The notes under the pieces: model-generated | The model's input: the letters and a program-made list of their open reading frames with translations, nothing else | What the model was told of the DNA's origin: nothing | The model's database searches: none | Made by a program: the position numbers and the translations under genes | Shown here: positions 34,427 to 42,868 of the stretch, one piece after another | Position numbering within the stretch: position 1 is the stretch's first letter | How the letters are laid out: each line of letters opens with the position of its first letter | Origin: Olsenella_L sp051876355 | Lineage (GTDB): Bacteria; Actinomycetota; Coriobacteriia; Coriobacteriales; Atopobiaceae | NCBI GenBank assembly: GCA_051876355.1 | Contig: JBJEHU010000053.1 | Coordinates: 15,004-79,003, forward strand | Reading direction: 5' to 3' | DNA length: 64,000 nt

Positions 34427-34447
34427 CATATGAAGGCGAGAGCGTCC

Positions 34448-35566
34448 TTACAGGTTGTGCTCTTCCTCGAGCTTCTCTTCTATGAACGTTCGCCACCCTG
34501 GCAGCTCGAAGCTCACCTTTCCGCGCCCAGATTCGCCGATGACTCCCTCCTCGAGCAGGCGCTTGCGGTATTGGGCGGCATAGCCAGTGCTCTTTCCCAT
34601 GCGCTTGGCAATCTCGGCGGTTGAACTGGGCCCTTCGTCCGGAAGCATCGCTTCTATGAAGGCAATATCCATATCGGAAAGCTCTCGATAGGTAGTCTCC
34701 AGAATATTCAGGCGCATCTCCTGCTGTGCAGTCTCGATGCCGCGCTCTGCAGCAGAAAGATTGATTGCGTCACCTTCCGCCTGGGTCCACATGCGATAGC
34801 CGACGAGCTGCATCATGAAAGGGAAGCCGTCTATAGCATTCATGGCTGCCTCAAGGGCATCTGCTTCGATTGTCCTGCCACCGCTTTCGATGGTTTCTAC
34901 GAGAGCCTTCCGTATATCCGCATCGTCGATGCGGCCAAGGTGGTAGCGCGTGGCCCTGCGAAGGAAAGAAATCGATTTGTCGTTGAGGACTCGTGATACC
35001 TGATAGGGAAGGCCTGCCATAAGGAGCGAAATCTTTCTGCCTTCAGATACAAGATGCTGATAGATCGATGCCAGCTGCACCATCTCGTCGAAGCCGGCCT
35101 GCAACTCGTCGATGGTAATCAGGAGACCTGTACCGGAGGCTTCGAGCGCATCGAGCAGATCTTCAAGCCGCGATCTCCAATTCAGGCCATTATCCTTGTG
35201 GCTCTCGTATTCCCATCCTACTGTGGCAACGCCACCGATGCCAATCGAGTTGATATGCGCACGGGGCTCATCATCAAGAAGCTCTTTCCCTGCTCTCCTT
35301 GCCTGCTGCAGGATATCTTCCAGCATGCCAGGAACAGACGAAACCCGCGCAGTAATCCATCCGCGCTCTTCTGCTGCATCTGCGAGTAGCGTCAGGAGCG
35401 TTGTCTTGCCGGTTCCACGTGCGCCGGTAAAGATGCTGGTCAGGTTCGGATCTCCCGGGCCATTCAGGAAGGCATCTTCGATGCTGTCTATTACATAGCC
35501 TCTGCCTGCCATGAAAGGCGGCACTTGTCCGAATCCAGGTGTAAAGGGGTTATTGCGTGCGGCCAC
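34448..35566 (-). CDS. AAA+ ATPase with C-terminal winged-helix-like region
   Basis: 372 residues, GTG start with a GGAGG site 7 bases ahead. Walker A GARGTGKTTLLTLL, a Walker B/sensor LLITIDELQAGFDEM, and a later lid domain identify an ORC/Cdc6-like or archaeal-type AAA ATPase. The last 80 residues (MGKSTGYAAQYRKRLLEEGVIGESGRGKVSFELPGW) look like a winged helix. No partner gene is adjacent. The AT-rich 9-bp tandem repeat array lies just upstream, so the protein could act on or be controlled by it. Function unknown; a mobile-element or defence origin is possible. Confidence 0.8.
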   Translation of the reverse strand: MAARNNPFTPGFGQVPPFMAGRGYVIDSIEDAFLNGPGDPNLTSIFTGARGTGKTTLLTLLADAAEERGWITARVSSVPGMLEDILQQARRAGKELLDDEPRAHINSIGIGGVATVGWEYESHKDNGLNWRSRLEDLLDALEASGTGLLITIDELQAGFDEMVQLASIYQHLVSEGRKISLLMAGLPYQVSRVLNDKSISFLRRATRYHLGRIDDADIRKALVETIESGGRTIEADALEAAMNAIDGFPFMMQLVGYRMWTQAEGDAINLSAAERGIETAQQEMRLNILETTYRELSDMDIAFIEAMLPDEGPSSTAEIAKRMGKSTGYAAQYRKRLLEEGVIGESGRGKVSFELPGWRTFIEEKLEEEHNL

Positions 35567-35618
35567 AATATGCCTCCAAGCTCGCAGATTTTCTTCTGTG
35601 ACGAAGCGCTAGACTTCC

Positions 35619-35690
35619 TTGATATTTTTTACAATATTAGGAAAATTATATTTGTTAGGAATTTTAGATATTTTAGGGAAATTAGGCAAC
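35619..35690. repeat. Degenerate 9-bp tandem repeat, about 8 units
   Basis: Units in register every 9 bases begin with TT: TTGATATTT, TTTACAATA, TTAGGAAAA, TTATATTTG, TTAGGAATT, TTAGATATT, TTAGGGAAA, TTAGGCAAC (consensus TTAGGAAAT). It is an AT-rich island in GC-rich DNA, 53 bases upstream of the divergent ATPase start. Iteron-like or operator-array function is an inference. Confidence 0.75.
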
Positions 35691-35735
35691 CTGTCGAAGA
35701 GTCCAGCAGATGCGTCGTGCGGTTCCGTCGAGGAA

Positions 35736-35788
35736 AGCGGCAAGCGGAAAAGCGAGCGGCAAGCGGATAAGCAGCAAGTGGAAAAGTG
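35736..35788. repeat. Three near-copies of a ~19-bp GC-rich repeat
   Basis: AGCGGCAAGCGGAAAAGCG (35736), AGCGGCAAGCGGATAAGCA (35755) and a diverged, slightly overlapping third copy beginning at 35770 (AGCAGCAAGTGGAAAAGTG). It lies between the 9-bp array and the VanZ-like gene. Together with the array it fills most of this 388-base gap, in which no convincing gene is seen. Confidence 0.65.
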
Positions 35789-35954
35789 GCCAGAACTGGG
35801 AATCCGGAATGCCGGAAACCTTGCGGTGTGGCGCAAAGCGATTATGAATATGGGCAGCCTGGGCACTTCCTGTGTGATAAGGATGCAGACAGCCTCTCTG
35901 CTGCTATGCTTTCGTCTCCAGCAGCGAATCTGAAAGCGGAGGAGGCGGATATTC

Positions 35955-36623
35955 ATGCGGGCAATCGTGGCACTTGGCTATGAGGCAGTATGCGCCCTTG
36001 TCCCGTACGCAATCGCTTCCGGCGTGAATGCGCACAGGAGCCGTGCTGCCGCCTCAGCATCTCCACGTCCCAGCATGTGGGTGCACAGGCTGGCTGTGGC
36101 CCTTTTCGGCATCTGCCTCTTCTCCATCCTCTGGATCTGCGGAGTGGGGACGTTTGCCGATCTCTGGCGGGGCACCTCGCTCAAGATTATGCTCAACATC
36201 AATCTCGTGCCCTTCGATGCCTACCTGAACTGGACGACCTGGGCGCTCAACGTCGTGCTCTTCGTGCCGCTCGGGTTTCTGCTTCCGTGCTGCTGGGAGG
36301 GCTATGACCGGATCGGGCATACGGCCCTCTTCGGCTTTCTCTTCTCGCTTGCGATAGAGCTCTCGCAGCTCCTGAACTTCCGTGTCACGGATATCGACGA
36401 TCTCATTGCCAATACGCTCGGCGCTGTCGTCGGCTGCATCGTCTTCCTGGTCCTCCGTGCCCTCATCCCGAGATGGTGGGAGAGGCATCTGGGATCTCAA
36501 ACGCTCGAGCCCCGCGGCAATGCTGCCAAGGATGCGGCAGTGCTCTTCCTCGGCGTCTTCTTCCTCTATGCCTCGAGAAGGCATGCGGAGATGGGCATCG
36601 TGAACTTCCTCGACAGGCTCTGA
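35955..36623 (+). CDS. VanZ-like membrane protein
   Basis: 222 residues, about five membrane segments. The core NINLVPFDAYLNWTTWALNVVLFVPLGFLLPCC, SLAIELSQLLNFRVTDIDDLIANTLGAVVG is the VanZ-family signature (LNL.LF.PLGF, E..Q......DIDD...N..G). VanZ in vancomycin clusters gives low teicoplanin resistance; most family members, including this lone one, have no known role. A hairpin follows the gene directly. Confidence 0.88.
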   Translation: MRAIVALGYEAVCALVPYAIASGVNAHRSRAAASASPRPSMWVHRLAVALFGICLFSILWICGVGTFADLWRGTSLKIMLNINLVPFDAYLNWTTWALNVVLFVPLGFLLPCCWEGYDRIGHTALFGFLFSLAIELSQLLNFRVTDIDDLIANTLGAVVGCIVFLVLRALIPRWWERHLGSQTLEPRGNAAKDAAVLFLGVFFLYASRRHAEMGIVNFLDRL

Positions 36624-36630
36624 GCATGAA

Positions 36631-36658
36631 GGAGGGCGGAGCCTGAGCTCCGCCCTCC
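36631..36658 (+). terminator. Perfect 12-bp hairpin after the VanZ gene
   Basis: GGAGGGCGGAGC-CTGA-GCTCCGCCCTCC, located between convergent genes. Confidence 0.85.
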
Positions 36659-36664
36659 TGTGTC

Positions 36665-36865
36665 TTACGGTCTATAGCGCAGAGAGACTTCAAGAAACTC
36701 TGCTTTGCCCTCTATGTAGTCTGAGTAGGCTTCGGTCGGATCCTGTCCATGGTAGGAGGCACAGAACCCGCACTGGTCGCAGTCTGCGATGCAGGGGAAG
36801 CGGTCCTTTATGTACCAGAGCCGGTCAGACCGTGTGGACTCACTGATGCTTGGTGCTGGCTTCAT
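36665..36865 (-). CDS. Small Cys-rich protein, putative zinc knuckle
   Basis: 66 residues with a GAGG ribosome site ahead of the ATG. The centre has four cysteines in the spacing C-x3-C-x2-C-x2-C (CIADCDQCGFC), which could bind zinc or an iron-sulfur centre. The N-terminus is short and polar; the rest is acidic. I do not recognise the family. It precedes or follows no clear operon partner: the DUF1304-like gene is 22 bases upstream in the same direction, so they may be co-transcribed. Confidence 0.65.
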   Translation of the reverse strand: MKPAPSISESTRSDRLWYIKDRFPCIADCDQCGFCASYHGQDPTEAYSDYIEGKAEFLEVSLRYRP

Positions 36866-36887
36866 GGCATATCGCCTCTTCGAACGT

Positions 36888-37244
36888 CTAGAAGATGAGG
36901 CAGCTCAGGAGGCAGAGCATGGCAAGGCCGCCCTGCTGGAGCAGGATCTTCGGGTTCGAGCTCACGGCTCCATATGCTGCTACGCAGATGATATAGAGCA
37001 TGAGGAAGATGAGCGCAAGGGCGCTCTGGAGCAGGAGGGCGCAGATTACGAGCACAGCGATGAGGCCGTTGTAGACGCCCTGGTTCTTGAAGAGGGTGGA
37101 GACGGAGTCGCGCGAGAGCTCCTCTTCCGTCATGCTGAAGACCTTTGCTGTCTTCGCAGAAGTCGTGGCGATGGTCTCGAGATAGAAGATGAAGAAGAAC
37201 TCTGCTGCGACGAGCAGGGCAAGAACGATCGTGATGGGCGACAT
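36888..37244 (-). CDS. DUF1304-like four-helix membrane protein
   Basis: 118 residues from the ATG with GGAGG ahead. Four hydrophobic helices are apparent. The spacing of EFFFIFYLETIA, F.MTEEEL, NQGVYNGLIA and YGAVSSNPKILLQQGG matches DUF1304. The function of this family is unknown. The -35/-10 pair at 37281-37309 on the minus strand fits as its promoter. Confidence 0.82.
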   Translation of the reverse strand: MSPITIVLALLVAAEFFFIFYLETIATTSAKTAKVFSMTEEELSRDSVSTLFKNQGVYNGLIAVLVICALLLQSALALIFLMLYIICVAAYGAVSSNPKILLQQGGLAMLCLLSCLIF

Positions 37245-37280
37245 GGGTCCTCCTTGGACGCTTGGCTTGGTTTCAGTGAT

Positions 37281-37310
37281 ACTGTACCCCGAAAATAGAT
37301 TGTGCACAAT
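37281..37310 (-). promoter_or_regulatory. Promoter of the DUF1304-like gene with a 12-bp palindrome
   Basis: On the minus strand TTGTGC, a 17-base spacer and TACAGT. The -35 lies in the perfect palindrome ATTGTGCACAAT (37299-37310), a good repressor site that also faces the divergent MATE gene. Confidence 0.55.
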
Positions 37311-37392
37311 ATAAAATTCTTGACAGGGCAAGAAATGCGCCGACTTCTTGAAATTGGCATGCGCCCTCTGGCAGAACGGCAGGGCGCGTACC

Positions 37393-38823
37393 ATGAGACC
37401 CATGAAGAACCTGAAGCAGATACTCGCGGCACGTGCCGCCATGGGAGCAGAAGAGAAATACCGGGAGATGACGGAGCGGCCGGTTGGCCCGCTCGTCCTG
37501 TCGATGGCATGGCCATCGATCATCTCGAACCTCGTGACCGTCGTCTACAACCTCGCCGACACCTACTTCGTCGGCAGGATCAATACGTCCGCCTCGGGCG
37601 CCATAGGCATCGCCTTCGTCGCGATGACGGCAATCCAGGGCGTCGGCTTCTACTTCGGTCAGGGCACAGGAAACGCTATCTCGCGCGACCTCGGCGCCCA
37701 TAGGGACGAGGATGCCTGCGTCATGGCTTCCACGGGCATCGTCTGCACGTTTGCCTGCGGCATCCTGATTGCCGTCCTCGGGAACCTCTTCCTCGAGCCC
37801 ATCTGCCTCATCGCCGGGGCGACGCCCACGATCCTGCCCTACGCGGAGTCCTTCATCGGCATCATCCTGCTCGGCGCTCCCTGGATGTGCAGCTCCCTCA
37901 TGCTGAACATGCAGCTGCGCTTCGAAGGGGAGAGCCTGTTCTCGATGCTCGCGATCATGTGCGGCACCGTGCTCAACATCTTCCTGTCGCCGCTCCTCAT
38001 CTTCGGTGCGAACATGGGCATTGCAGGCTCTGCGCTTGCGAACATCATCTGCCAGTTCATCAGCTTCTGCCTCCTTGTCGCCGAGATGCAGAAGATCGGG
38101 ACGACGCCGCTCTCGAGGAGATATGTCCGCTTCTCGAAGGCGCTTCTCAAGGAGATCAACAACGGCGGCGTGCCGTCCTTCGTGCGCCAGTGCATGCTCG
38201 GCGTCGCGACGACGCTACTGAACGATGCGGCCGCCCCCTTCGGCGATGCTGCCGTTGCCGCCATGGCGGTCGTCCAGAGGATCACGAGCGTCGGCAACTA
38301 TGTGCAGATCGGCATCGGCCAGGGCTACCAGCCGGTGCTTGGCTACAACATCGGCGCGAAGCGCTTCGACCGCGTACGGGCCGGCTACTTCTTCTCGCTC
38401 AAGGCAGCCTCCATCTCCGTCTTCGCGATCGGCGTCGTCACCTGCCTCTTCGCGCCCGATCTCATCGCGTTCTTCCGGGACGACCCCGAGGTCGTGGCTG
38501 TCGGCACGCTGACGCTCCGGCTCTCGTCGTTCTCGATCGTGCTCACGGGCGCCTCCATGATCACGAACTTCATGCTCCAGACCTCGGGCCACATGTGGAG
38601 CGCGACGATCATCGGCGCCTGCCGCCTGGGACTTGTCCTGGGGCCTGTCGTCACGATCCTCTCGCATGCGCTCGGCCTCTTCGGCCTCCAGATCGCGCAG
38701 CCGGTCTCTGACCTCATCACGTTCGTCGTGACGATACCGATGGCAAGAAGGTGCCTCGATGACTTCGCCGAGAAGGACAAGGCGGCAAAGAAAGATTCGC
38801 CGGCATCTCGAAACGCGAGGTAG
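37393..38823 (+). CDS. MATE family efflux transporter
   Basis: 476 residues with 12 membrane segments. Family features: PLVLSMAWPSIISNLVTVVYNLADTYFVG at the start of helix 1, a repeated two-bundle layout, and GIGQGYQPVLGYNIGAKRF in the second half. It exports organic cations or drugs using Na+ or H+. Start is uncertain between the ATGs at 37393 and 37402; neither has a strong ribosome site. An XRE regulator with membrane helices follows 107 bases downstream and could sense related stress. Confidence 0.9.
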   Translation: MRPMKNLKQILAARAAMGAEEKYREMTERPVGPLVLSMAWPSIISNLVTVVYNLADTYFVGRINTSASGAIGIAFVAMTAIQGVGFYFGQGTGNAISRDLGAHRDEDACVMASTGIVCTFACGILIAVLGNLFLEPICLIAGATPTILPYAESFIGIILLGAPWMCSSLMLNMQLRFEGESLFSMLAIMCGTVLNIFLSPLLIFGANMGIAGSALANIICQFISFCLLVAEMQKIGTTPLSRRYVRFSKALLKEINNGGVPSFVRQCMLGVATTLLNDAAAPFGDAAVAAMAVVQRITSVGNYVQIGIGQGYQPVLGYNIGAKRFDRVRAGYFFSLKAASISVFAIGVVTCLFAPDLIAFFRDDPEVVAVGTLTLRLSSFSIVLTGASMITNFMLQTSGHMWSATIIGACRLGLVLGPVVTILSHALGLFGLQIAQPVSDLITFVVTIPMARRCLDDFAEKDKAAKKDSPASRNAR

Positions 38824-38930
38824 AAGCCCTGTCAAGAACGCCTTGCTCGCCTTGGGGCTGCCTGCAAGGGATGCTTTCTTGTATGCTTGCTGCCATATCG
38901 CCATGCTCATCTGTGGAAGGAGGGACCGCT

Positions 38931-39419
38931 ATGGCAGAGATCGCAGAGACGCTCAAGGCCCTGCGCGAGGAGCATCATCTGACGCAGCAGGAGCTTGCAG
39001 ATGCCCTCGGCGTCACGCGCCAGTCTGTCTCGAACTGGGAGCGGGGCAAGAACCTGCCTGACATCGAGTGCATCGTGCGCATCTCCGAGACCTACGGCGT
39101 CTCCCTCGACACCCTGATCCTCGGTAGTGATGGCAGAAGCGAGATGAAGGAGAAGCTTGTGCAGGACGGGGCGGACGGCGCGAGGGAAAGGCGCTTTGCC
39201 GTTGCGGCTGTCATAGGTGCCGTGCTCATGGTATGCGGCCTTGCGCTCTGGTTCATAAAGGCACATACCGTGGAATATATCGATGCAGAAGGCATCCTGC
39301 ATGAGAGCTTCTGGCTCATCCCGGCAGGCTGGCTCTTCGTCTTTCTGGGTGCTGCGGTCGTGCTTGCCTCGCTCATAGGTCTTGCACGTTGGCACCGGAG
39401 CCGAAGCAGGGAAGCGTAG
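38931..39419 (+). CDS. XRE-type regulator with two C-terminal membrane helices
   Basis: 162 residues from the ATG with GGAAGGAGGG ahead. The N-terminal helix-turn-helix (LREEHHLTQQELADALGVTRQSVSNWERGKNLPDIECIVRISETYGVSLDTLI) is complete. After a linker come two transmembrane segments. Such membrane-anchored XRE proteins are common in Firmicutes and Actinobacteria; target genes are unknown. Confidence 0.88.
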   Translation: MAEIAETLKALREEHHLTQQELADALGVTRQSVSNWERGKNLPDIECIVRISETYGVSLDTLILGSDGRSEMKEKLVQDGADGARERRFAVAAVIGAVLMVCGLALWFIKAHTVEYIDAEGILHESFWLIPAGWLFVFLGAAVVLASLIGLARWHRSRSREA

Positions 39420-39432
39420 CGGAAAGGAAACG

Positions 39433-40575
39433 ATGGGGAAGAGCAGGAAGAAGAGGAAGAGCGGACGCACGAGGAAAGAGGAGCGCCCTATCTGGTCGAA
39501 GGTGCGCCTCGCTGCGGCAGGCGTCCTTCTCCTCTCCTGCCCCATCTGCATGCTTCTCTTCTCCCACACGCCCGAGGCGTTCTTCCCGGCCTACCGGGAG
39601 TTCTCGAAGGGGCTTGCCGGCGTGCTCTCCTGGCTCACATCGTGGGCGCCGTTTGCGCTTTGGGATATAGGCCTTGTGGCAGCAGGCATCTGGATCGTCT
39701 TCACGCTCATACGGAGGCTCTGGAAGTGCGAGAAGCTCCTCCCCTGGGCATCCTGGACGCTTCTCTTTGTGGCTGCGGTCACGGCGCTTGCCGTGGATGG
39801 CTGGGCGCTCAACCACTACGGGCCGACGCTTGCCGAGGAGATGGATCTTCCGATCCACGAGTACTCGGAAGACGAGCTCGCACAGGCTACGGGCTACTAC
39901 CTCGGGAAAGCGGCCGATACAGCCTCTTCGGTGCCAAGAAACGATGGCGGGTCGCTTGCAGACCAGGACTTCTATGAGCTGGCAAAGATTGCAGGCTCGT
40001 CGTACGTGTCGCTCTCGGAGCAATATCCCGTCTTCTCGGGCAGCACGGAGCCGGTGAAGGCGCTTCTGCTCTTCGGCGAGCCGCTCCTCTATAGCGGACA
40101 CACGGGCATCTACTGGGCAGCTTCAGGCGAGGCGGGCGTGCCGACAGACGATGCAGCGGCAGAGCTGCCGTTCACGATGTGCCATGAGGCAGCGCACCGC
40201 TTGGGGATTGCGAGCGAGGAGGATGCGAACTTCGCAGCGTTTCTTGCATCCAGCACGAGCGACGATGCCCGCTTCGTCTACTCGGGCTACTATGATGCCT
40301 TTGCCTACTGTCTCAATGCCCTCTATGCACAGGATGCCGCGCGAGCGCAGCAGGTCGTCCAGGAGGCGCTTGGCGAGAACGAGGAGGGCGTGACGCTCGT
40401 CTTTTCCGACCGTGCTGCCACGCAGGAGCACTATGCAGCCTATGAAGGGACGTTCGAAGAGGTCGGGACGTCCGTCAACAACAGCTACCTTCAGAGCTTC
40501 GGCGAGACCGCAGGCGTCAAGTCCTACGGCCTCGTTGTCGACGATCTCATTGCCTGGTACGAAAAGGGCCTCTAG
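39433..40575 (+). CDS. DUF3810-like membrane protein with HExxH motif
   Basis: 380 residues. A basic N-terminus and three membrane helices precede an extracytoplasmic domain. That domain carries MCHEAAHRLGIASEEDANFAAF: an HEAAH zinc-peptidase-like motif with a downstream acidic residue in the expected place for a third ligand. Matches the general plan of DUF3810. It starts 13 bases after the XRE gene and is likely in the same unit. The stop codon overlaps that of the convergent amylase by 2 bases. Confidence 0.8.
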   Translation: MGKSRKKRKSGRTRKEERPIWSKVRLAAAGVLLLSCPICMLLFSHTPEAFFPAYREFSKGLAGVLSWLTSWAPFALWDIGLVAAGIWIVFTLIRRLWKCEKLLPWASWTLLFVAAVTALAVDGWALNHYGPTLAEEMDLPIHEYSEDELAQATGYYLGKAADTASSVPRNDGGSLADQDFYELAKIAGSSYVSLSEQYPVFSGSTEPVKALLLFGEPLLYSGHTGIYWAASGEAGVPTDDAAAELPFTMCHEAAHRLGIASEEDANFAAFLASSTSDDARFVYSGYYDAFAYCLNALYAQDAARAQQVVQEALGENEEGVTLVFSDRAATQEHYAAYEGTFEEVGTSVNNSYLQSFGETAGVKSYGLVVDDLIAWYEKGL

Positions 40576-42155
40576 GCTTCGGTCCCGTCGTCTTCTGCCT
40601 TCTCCTCCAGCTTCTCGGCGTCAGCGCAGACATCCTGGGGAGTGGGAAGCTCCTTCGTGAGGTCGCGCGGTGCATCGCGGCTATAGCGGATAGCATCATT
40701 CACGAGGACCTCTGCCGTGCGCTCGGGCACATACACGCTCATGGATCCCGGTGCGCAGGAGCAGTCGATGCAGCCATCGTCGCCGACGATCGGGAAATCT
40801 TCGGGGCCGATGATGGAGCACCAATGCTCGCCTGTATGGTTCGGGCCTACATACATGCGCTTCCTGCCGCCGTTTCTGTCTGTGAGGATGACAGCAAGGC
40901 CGGCATCCCCGTGCTCGGCATCGCCTTCGCGCGTCCAGCCGATCGTGTCGGGGTCGTCGAGGTAGTCATACTGCTGCCCATAGGCAAAGCGGCTTCTCAG
41001 CTCCATGAGGAGCGGCAGCTCGCGGACGGCTGGGATGTTGCCGTCATTCGGCATGCCGAAAAGGTCGCCGTAGAAGACACAGGGGTAGCCGTCCTGGCGA
41101 AGGAGAATCAGGGCATAGGCTGCCGGCTTGAACCAGCTCTGCACGAAGGACTGGAGCGCTTGGCCTGGCTGCGTGTCATGGTTCTCGACGAACGTGACGG
41201 CGTGCCAGGGGTCTGCTGCCACAAGCGAGCCTTCGAAGAGCGTCCTCAGATCGAAGCCGCCGAATGAGCTCGAGGCAGAGAACAGATGGTAGTGGAGCGG
41301 CACGTCGAAGAGGCTCATGATCTTCTCCTGGCCAAGGTAGCTCTCGAGCTCGCCCACATCAGGAGACCAGTACTCGCCGACCGTGAAGAGCTCGCGCCCG
41401 AACTCATAGCGAAGGGTCGGGAGCCAGTCGAGGTAGAACTGCCGGTCCATGTGCTTGCAGGCATCGAGGCGGAAGCCGTCGAGGTCGCAGGTATTGAGAT
41501 ACCATCTGCCCCAGTTGAGGAGCTCGTTGTAGACGGGCTCATACATCTCGTCGACGTCGGCACCCATGAGGTAGTCGTAGTTGCCGTTGTCGCGGTGGTC
41601 GACCTGCTCGCTCCAGTGCTTGCCGTTGAAGAGGAAGATGCCGCTCCTCTTGCTGGCTTCATCCCAGTCCACAGCATGGAAGTCGTTCCAGTCCCACTGG
41701 AAATTCGAGTACTTGCCATTGCGTCCCGGGAACATGAAGCGGGTCCAGGCCTGAATCTGCTGCGGCCCCGAGATCGGGTTCTCGCGGTTGCGGGAGTCCA
41801 TCTCCTGCGCGGTGACCCATTCTGTCGCATCGGCGCCGAGCCTGTGATCCAAGACGATGTCGCCGAGCGCCTGTATGCCCGCATCGTGCAGGGCGTTGAT
41901 GGCGGCCTGGTACTCTTCCTTCGTGCCGTATTTCGTGCGGACTGAGCCCTTCTGGTCGAACTCGCCGAGATCGTATGTATCGTAGACGCCGTAGCCGACA
42001 TCCACTCCGCCGGCAGAGCCTTTGTAGGCGGGAGGCAGCCATACAGCCGTTATGCCATTGTCGGCAAACGTCTGCGCATCCTCTGCGATGCGGCGCCAGT
42101 GCCTGCCATCCGCATCGAGGTACCACGAGAATCCCTGAAGCATCGTTCCGTTCAT
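40572..42155 (-). CDS. Cytoplasmic alpha-amylase (GH13)
   Basis: 527 residues from the ATG at 42155 (GGAGG 7 bases ahead; the in-frame GTG at 42161 is too close). No signal peptide. Catalytic landmarks: DIVLDHR near 99-105, nucleophile D231 in DGFRLDACKH, acid E261 in TVGEYWS, and D327 in VENHDTQ. The order and a C-terminal beta domain resemble liquefying or cytoplasmic amylases of subfamily GH13_5. It should cleave long maltodextrins or glycogen. It overlaps the converging DUF3810-like gene by a few bases, with no terminator between. Confidence 0.93.
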   Translation of the reverse strand: MNGTMLQGFSWYLDADGRHWRRIAEDAQTFADNGITAVWLPPAYKGSAGGVDVGYGVYDTYDLGEFDQKGSVRTKYGTKEEYQAAINALHDAGIQALGDIVLDHRLGADATEWVTAQEMDSRNRENPISGPQQIQAWTRFMFPGRNGKYSNFQWDWNDFHAVDWDEASKRSGIFLFNGKHWSEQVDHRDNGNYDYLMGADVDEMYEPVYNELLNWGRWYLNTCDLDGFRLDACKHMDRQFYLDWLPTLRYEFGRELFTVGEYWSPDVGELESYLGQEKIMSLFDVPLHYHLFSASSSFGGFDLRTLFEGSLVAADPWHAVTFVENHDTQPGQALQSFVQSWFKPAAYALILLRQDGYPCVFYGDLFGMPNDGNIPAVRELPLLMELRSRFAYGQQYDYLDDPDTIGWTREGDAEHGDAGLAVILTDRNGGRKRMYVGPNHTGEHWCSIIGPEDFPIVGDDGCIDCSCAPGSMSVYVPERTAEVLVNDAIRYSRDAPRDLTKELPTPQDVCADAEKLEEKAEDDGTEA

Positions 42156-42312
42156 TGTCACGCCTCCCAGCCAAGGCAGCTGTGCTATCGAAATCTTCTT
42201 CTCTTAGCTACGTGCCCTCCATCTGTGGCTCGTATACCGCGGTCTGTGCATGCTTACGCAATCACGACGTTGCTGCCTGTGCAGAAGGGGTGCAGGAGAG
42301 CGGCCTCCCGTG

Positions 42313-42367
42313 TTGACAATTGTCCGGATACGGATTAATGTAGCTTGCGCTTTGTCCGGATACGGAT
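42313..42367 (+). promoter_or_regulatory. marR promoter with two identical operator repeats
   Basis: TTGACA (42313-42318), 17-base spacer, TAATGT (42336-42341). The 16-mer TTGTCCGGATACGGAT occupies the spacer (42320-42335) and recurs perfectly at 42352-42367, exactly 32 bases away. Each copy contains the inverted half-sites TCCG-GATA-CGGA. Binding by the MarR protein would block both polymerase and clearance. Confidence 0.8.
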
Positions 42368-42382
42368 GAAAAGGAAGAGAAG

Positions 42383-42868
42383 ATGGAGAGAGAAGAGAGG
42401 GGAAGCCGCAAGCCGACGGTGCGCGACATCGATATCCTCTACCGCGAATCCGACCGTCTCTACTATGAGCTGGCACGTGGCTGCGGACTGTCCGATGCTG
42501 CCTACTGGGTGCTCTACGAAATCGTCTACAACGGTGGTGTGGCCTCGCAGCGCTCGCTTGCCCAGGCATTTGCCCTCTCGCGGCAGACCGTGAACACGGC
42601 CATCAAGTCGCTCGAGGCAAAGGGGCTCGTGAAGCTCGAGTTCGAGGAGGGGAGTCGCAAGTGCAAGGACGTCCTCCTGACCGATGCCGGCCGTGCGTTC
42701 TGCGATGAGAAGCTCGTCCCAGCCATGGAGGCAGAATCGCGTGCCTTCGAGGCGCTCTCGGAGCATGACCGAGAAGAGTTCGTGCGGCTTGTTGGCACGT
42801 ATGCCGAGGCAATCGACCGCGAGATCGAGAAGATGAGAAATGACAGGAAGGAGGATGTGCATGATTGA
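42383..42868 (+). CDS. MarR-family repressor of the ABC exporter
   Basis: 161 residues. The winged helix core (ASQRSLAQAFALSRQTVNTAIKSLEAKGLVKLEFEEGSRKCKDVLLTDAG) is the MarR signature, with helices for dimerisation at both ends. An AAGGAAGAG site precedes the ATG. The gene overlaps the first transporter gene by 8 bases. Two direct repeats in its promoter suggest autorepression relieved by a drug or metabolite. Confidence 0.92.
   Translation: MEREERGSRKPTVRDIDILYRESDRLYYELARGCGLSDAAYWVLYEIVYNGGVASQRSLAQAFALSRQTVNTAIKSLEAKGLVKLEFEEGSRKCKDVLLTDAGRAFCDEKLVPAMEAESRAFEALSEHDREEFVRLVGTYAEAIDREIEKMRNDRKEDVHD

Noticed and set aside
35619..35933. Open frame through the 9-bp array encoding LGK/LYL/LGI triplets
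   Set aside because: The peptide repeat is just the 9-bp DNA repeat read in frame; no ribosome site and composition changes abruptly along it.
37320..37348. TTGACA at 37320 as -35 of the MATE gene
   Set aside because: No -10-like hexamer at acceptable spacing; only the divergent minus-strand promoter is supported.
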